Source: Betaproteobacteria bacterium
GTDB taxonomy: Bacteria; Pseudomonadota; Gammaproteobacteria; Burkholderiales; Usitatibacteraceae
Length of the DNA: 17,061 nucleotides
Direction of reading: 5' to 3'
Assembly (NCBI GenBank): GCA_016711875.1
Contig: JADJSD010000015.1
Span: forward strand, 1 to 17,061
In this document: positions 14,323 to 17,061 of the stretch, piece after piece
Layout of the letters: each line of letters begins with the position of its first letter
How positions within the stretch are numbered: the first letter of the stretch is position 1
Program-made: the position numbers and the translations under genes
Notes under the pieces: model-generated
Databases searched by the model: none
What the model saw: the letters and a program-made list of their open reading frames with translations, nothing else
Told to the model about the DNA's origin: nothing

Positions 14323-16957
14323 TCAGTGTTCCATTGCTACAGAAGCTTGCGCTCCGACGTGAACGTACCGCTCGGGTGCGCAGGTGAGAATGATTGTTTG
14401 CGTGTCCTGACTTGCGACTCGTAGCACAGCGCCCATGGCCTCGAGCCGTCCCTCGTCAGTCGATCCCAGCGCATCGTCGAGCACCAGAGGAACGCCACCT
14501 TCCTTTGACACCATCGACGCAGCTGCGAGGCGTACTAGAACCCCCAGTTGTTCCTTGGCGCCGGTGCTCAGCTGTTTGACGGAAACCGTAACGCCATCGA
14601 CCGTGCGGCTCACGACCTGCAGCCGTTCGTCGACGTCGACCCGAAACGTAGGCCCAAACACGTGGCGCCCGAGACGCTCAATGCCGTCTCGAAGCGGGGC
14701 AACGTAGGCCATCCGCATGGCCTGCCTTTCGGTGCCCAGGTGTCGTAGAGTAGCTTGGCGGCTAATGCCCGTCGCTGCAATCGCGCCAGGAAATCCTTGG
14801 CTTCAAAGCTGCGCGCTCTGCCTCAGCCAACGCCTCGGCGAGCCCCTTGTCCCCGACGAGGTCGAGCTTTGTTCGCAGACCGATCAGCTCGCGATCCTGG
14901 GCGTCGAATTGCTCTCGCGCCCTTTTCGCTGCGGCGGTTGCGGTTTCCAACATGGACTTTGCCGAATCGGGGTCGGCACCTTCTAGCTGGTTCTCGGCTG
15001 CGGTGAAGTTTGCAGAAGCCGTTCTCGCGCTTGCCTCAGCCGCTTCAAGCGCGCTTGCCAGCGCCGCGTCGCCGGATTGAGCGCATGCTTGTTCGAGACG
15101 CCCGACTGCGTTCTTGTGGTCTTGCTGTTCCCTTTCGAGCGTCGCCGAGCTTCGCGCATGCTCCTCGCGACATCGAGTGTGATATTCCTGAACTTCCCCA
15201 AAGATTGCCTCAGCCTTCTTCTGGGCGGCACTTGCCTCAGCCGCGGCCGTCGTCGCCGAAGTCAGCAAGACCTTGCACTCGTCGGAGGTCAACGGCAGGG
15301 CGATTTCTGAAGTCCTCTTCGCCTCATACGCGCCGATCTTCGCCTTCGCGGTCTGAATTCGCTTGCCAAGTTCCTCCCGCGTCAGGTCGCGCAGGTGCTC
15401 TTTGGCAATGCGGTCCCGATCAGCCAGCGTTCGCCTCGCGTCGAGGAGGGAGGCCCATGCTGCTTCTGCCTCCTCCCGCATTGGCGACTCCTGCCTGCGC
15501 ACATGCCGTCGCAAGAGCACTTTCCGCGTCCGCCACCGCCTGCTTCAGTGCGTCGGCACTCGTTTCTGGTTCGACGCAAACTGCCGCGGCGCTGCCGATT
15601 GTTGCGGACACGGTCTCGTTCACGGAAATCGTCCGAGTCTGCCCGGCGTTAAGGATCAGCGCCTCGCCGTCAAAGGTGATCGGCACGGACTCCAGCGCGG
15701 TGATACTAAACTTTGGCGAAGCGGAGTTCAGAATGCCTTGGTCGGTCTTTAACCGAATCTCTGCGTTCCGAATCTTCGTCCGCAGTTGTTCGGTGATCTT
15801 GGTTGCGGATACGACCGCGCTGGCTTGAGACGCCGCATCGTCCGCGGTGTTGACGTGTTGAAGCCGCTCCTGCATTCGAACTAGCTCGAACTCATCTTCG
15901 CGGAACTCCAAGTCGGCGCGCCGAACCGATTCCTCGGCGTCGCATTGGGAGGCTGCAGCAGTCGCCGCATCGCGCTTCGTGCGAGCCTCGTTCAGCGATT
16001 TGGTGGCACTGTCCAATGCTGTCGTTGTCTTGCCGTGCTGGGACGTGGCGACCTGCACCTTCTTTGTTGCTGCCGCCACTAGATCGATCAGTTCATTACG
16101 CTGCTGCAACGCACTTTGCGCCGTCCGCATGGCCTGGTCGGAGAGTTGCTTTGCGGAGCGCGCTCGCTCTACACCGTCAGCCAGCTTTGACACGGTGTCC
16201 CAGGTCGCCTGGGCCTTGGCAATGCGGCATCCAGTCCGGCGAGCCCCCGCTTCAATGTAGCGAGAGATTTTTCCAGAGAGGCATGGCGGGTTACATCCGC
16301 CTCCAGCACGCTCAGCTCGCTCTGCAGCCCCTGCTCCTTTGCGGTCGCCTCTGCCGCCCGCGTGCGCGTCTGACCGAGCGGTATCTCCCTTTCCCTGCCG
16401 GTTTCGGTGTAGTACTGACCGTATTCCGCGTAGGCCGCCTCGAAGAGCGCGTTTTCCTTGTCGCCTGATTTGGCTTGGCCGGCGGCGCGATCCAGCGCCT
16501 CGGACAAGGCGCGTTGGTCGTGCAGCGCAGGCATTTCCAGATTCCGCCCTGCAGGATCCGAAAGCGCCTGCCAGAGGCCAGTGTCGACGCTGCCGTCGAG
16601 AATCTGCAGCACGCGGTCGTGCGCCTCGCGCCCGGATAGGCTCTCGGCCTTGGGCGCGTGGATGGTGAGCACGGTCTCTTTGTCTTTGTGGAACCGCTTG
16701 AATAGGTGAACCGATAGGGACCACTTCGACATCGGCTTCCACCTCGGCGCCGACGTCGCGATTGACGTGCTTTGTGTTTCGGACTTCCTCTTTCTTGCTA
16801 TCGTCGCGGTGATCGAATAGCACGTCGATTCGGCCGCGAGGGTCGATTTACCGGATTCATTCGGACCGTGAATCAGCGTCGCACCGGTCAAAGAAAACGA
16901 GACCTCTGCCTCATCAACGCCACCAAAGTTCTTGGGGCGCACGCGCTCGATTTTCAT
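14323..16957 (-). CDS. large SMC/SbcC/YhaN-like AAA ATPase with coiled coils, seven small frameshifts
   Basis: The repaired product is about 879 residues. The N-terminal lobe MKIERVRPKNFGGVDEAEVS has Walker A GPNESGKST. A long Ala/Glu/Arg-rich coiled coil follows, interrupted near its middle by a short beta-rich insert (15560-15720). The C-terminal lobe has YVAPLRDGIERLGRHVFGP, signature QLSTGAKEQLGVLVRLAAA, Walker B VPLVLDDALGSTDEGRLEA and a final ILTCAPERYVHVG. These fit DNA-repair/SMC-type ATPases of the SbcC/RecN/YhaN group. Breaks lie at about 16820-16840, 16718-16723, 16703-16706, 16222-16226, 15474-15481, 14801-14806 and 14737-14743. Six are single-base losses and one is a gain. Every conserved motif survives, favouring sequencing error. 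Such ATPases usually pair with a nuclease, which would lie upstream. Confidence 0.82.
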
Positions 16958-17061
16958 GCCGTCCTCCCGACCAACCGCAAAGAAGGGCGAGCGCGTCTGC
17001 GGCCTGATCCCGGGCCGTACCCGATCCGGTCACCAGGCGCAGTTCTCGACGGCTGAGGCGG
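16914..17061 (-). CDS. possible 3' end of an upstream partner gene (partial)
   Basis: Minus-strand bases from the window edge read RLSRRELRLVTGSGTARDQA then ADALALLCGW, which looks coding (acidic/Ala-Leu helix). The frame overlaps the ATPase start and stops at 16914-16916. If there is an indel as in neighbouring genes, it would instead end at the TGA overlapping the ATPase ATG (16954-16957). In related operons the gene before a YhaN/SbcC-like ATPase is commonly a calcineurin-like nuclease (SbcD/YhaO type); too little is visible to confirm this. Confidence 0.35.
   Translation of the reverse strand, partial: RLSRRELRLVTGSGTARDQAADALALLCGWSGGRHENRARAPQELWWR

Noticed and set aside
15420..16823. 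The coiled-coil frame as an independent gene
   Set aside because: Its two ends are the middle of a protein whose Walker A and Walker B lobes lie in the flanking frames.
1..17061. CRISPR array, tRNA, rRNA, integrase or insertion sequence
   Set aside because: I looked for regularly spaced repeats, cloverleaf-like segments and transposase or recombinase motifs and saw none.

Overview
The window is GC-rich, densely packed bacterial chromosome. It carries a Bug-type (tripartite tricarboxylate transporter) solute receptor, a Mo-hydroxylase operon, aconitase X and a WYL regulator. This mix, with the high GC, suggests a betaproteobacterium, probably Burkholderiales or a relative. That is inference from gene content, since no rRNA or marker gene is present.

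Bases 1-6702 (+ strand) form one tightly overlapping operon. It encodes two permeases and the ATPase of a spermidine/putrescine-type ABC importer, then a peptidase E-like serine hydrolase. These are followed by the FAD (M), 2Fe-2S (S) and molybdopterin (L) subunits of a xanthine dehydrogenase/CO dehydrogenase-type hydroxylase and a MoaD/ThiS-like sulfur carrier. Most junctions are 4-8 base overlaps, so the products are probably co-translated. The likely theme is import and hydroxylation of a small, possibly N-heterocyclic, compound. As written, the L subunit lacks about 130-150 residues including the usual cofactor-binding GAQGSRT segment.

Bases 6785-10606 (- strand) read WYL regulator > cupin > aconitase X large subunit > aconitase X swivel subunit > exported histidine-phosphatase-like protein. 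Beyond the phosphatase lies a 95-base in-frame relic of a second swivel gene, so the phosphatase is bracketed by direct repeats. The WYL gene is divergent from a secreted DUF1579-like protein, and a perfect CCTGACA-N5-TGTCAGG palindrome lies between them. A Bug-type receptor follows (11328-12319, -). It shares an upstream sequence motif with the aconitase X gene, suggesting co-regulation.

From about 12.36 kb the base composition becomes visibly more AT-rich. Here lie a poly-gamma-glutamate hydrolase family gene, an unrecognised Trp-rich protein, a gene-free stretch of about 460 bases, and a large SMC/SbcC/YhaN-like ATPase, all on the - strand. This looks like an accessory segment.

An important caveat is that seven genes contain small frame-breaking indels, about sixteen in total, mostly in short homopolymers or GC repeats. 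The protein sequence continues cleanly in another frame each time. This looks more like uncorrected sequencing error than gene decay, so I annotate these as single genes with corrected frames. No CRISPR array, tRNA, rRNA, integrase or insertion sequence was seen.
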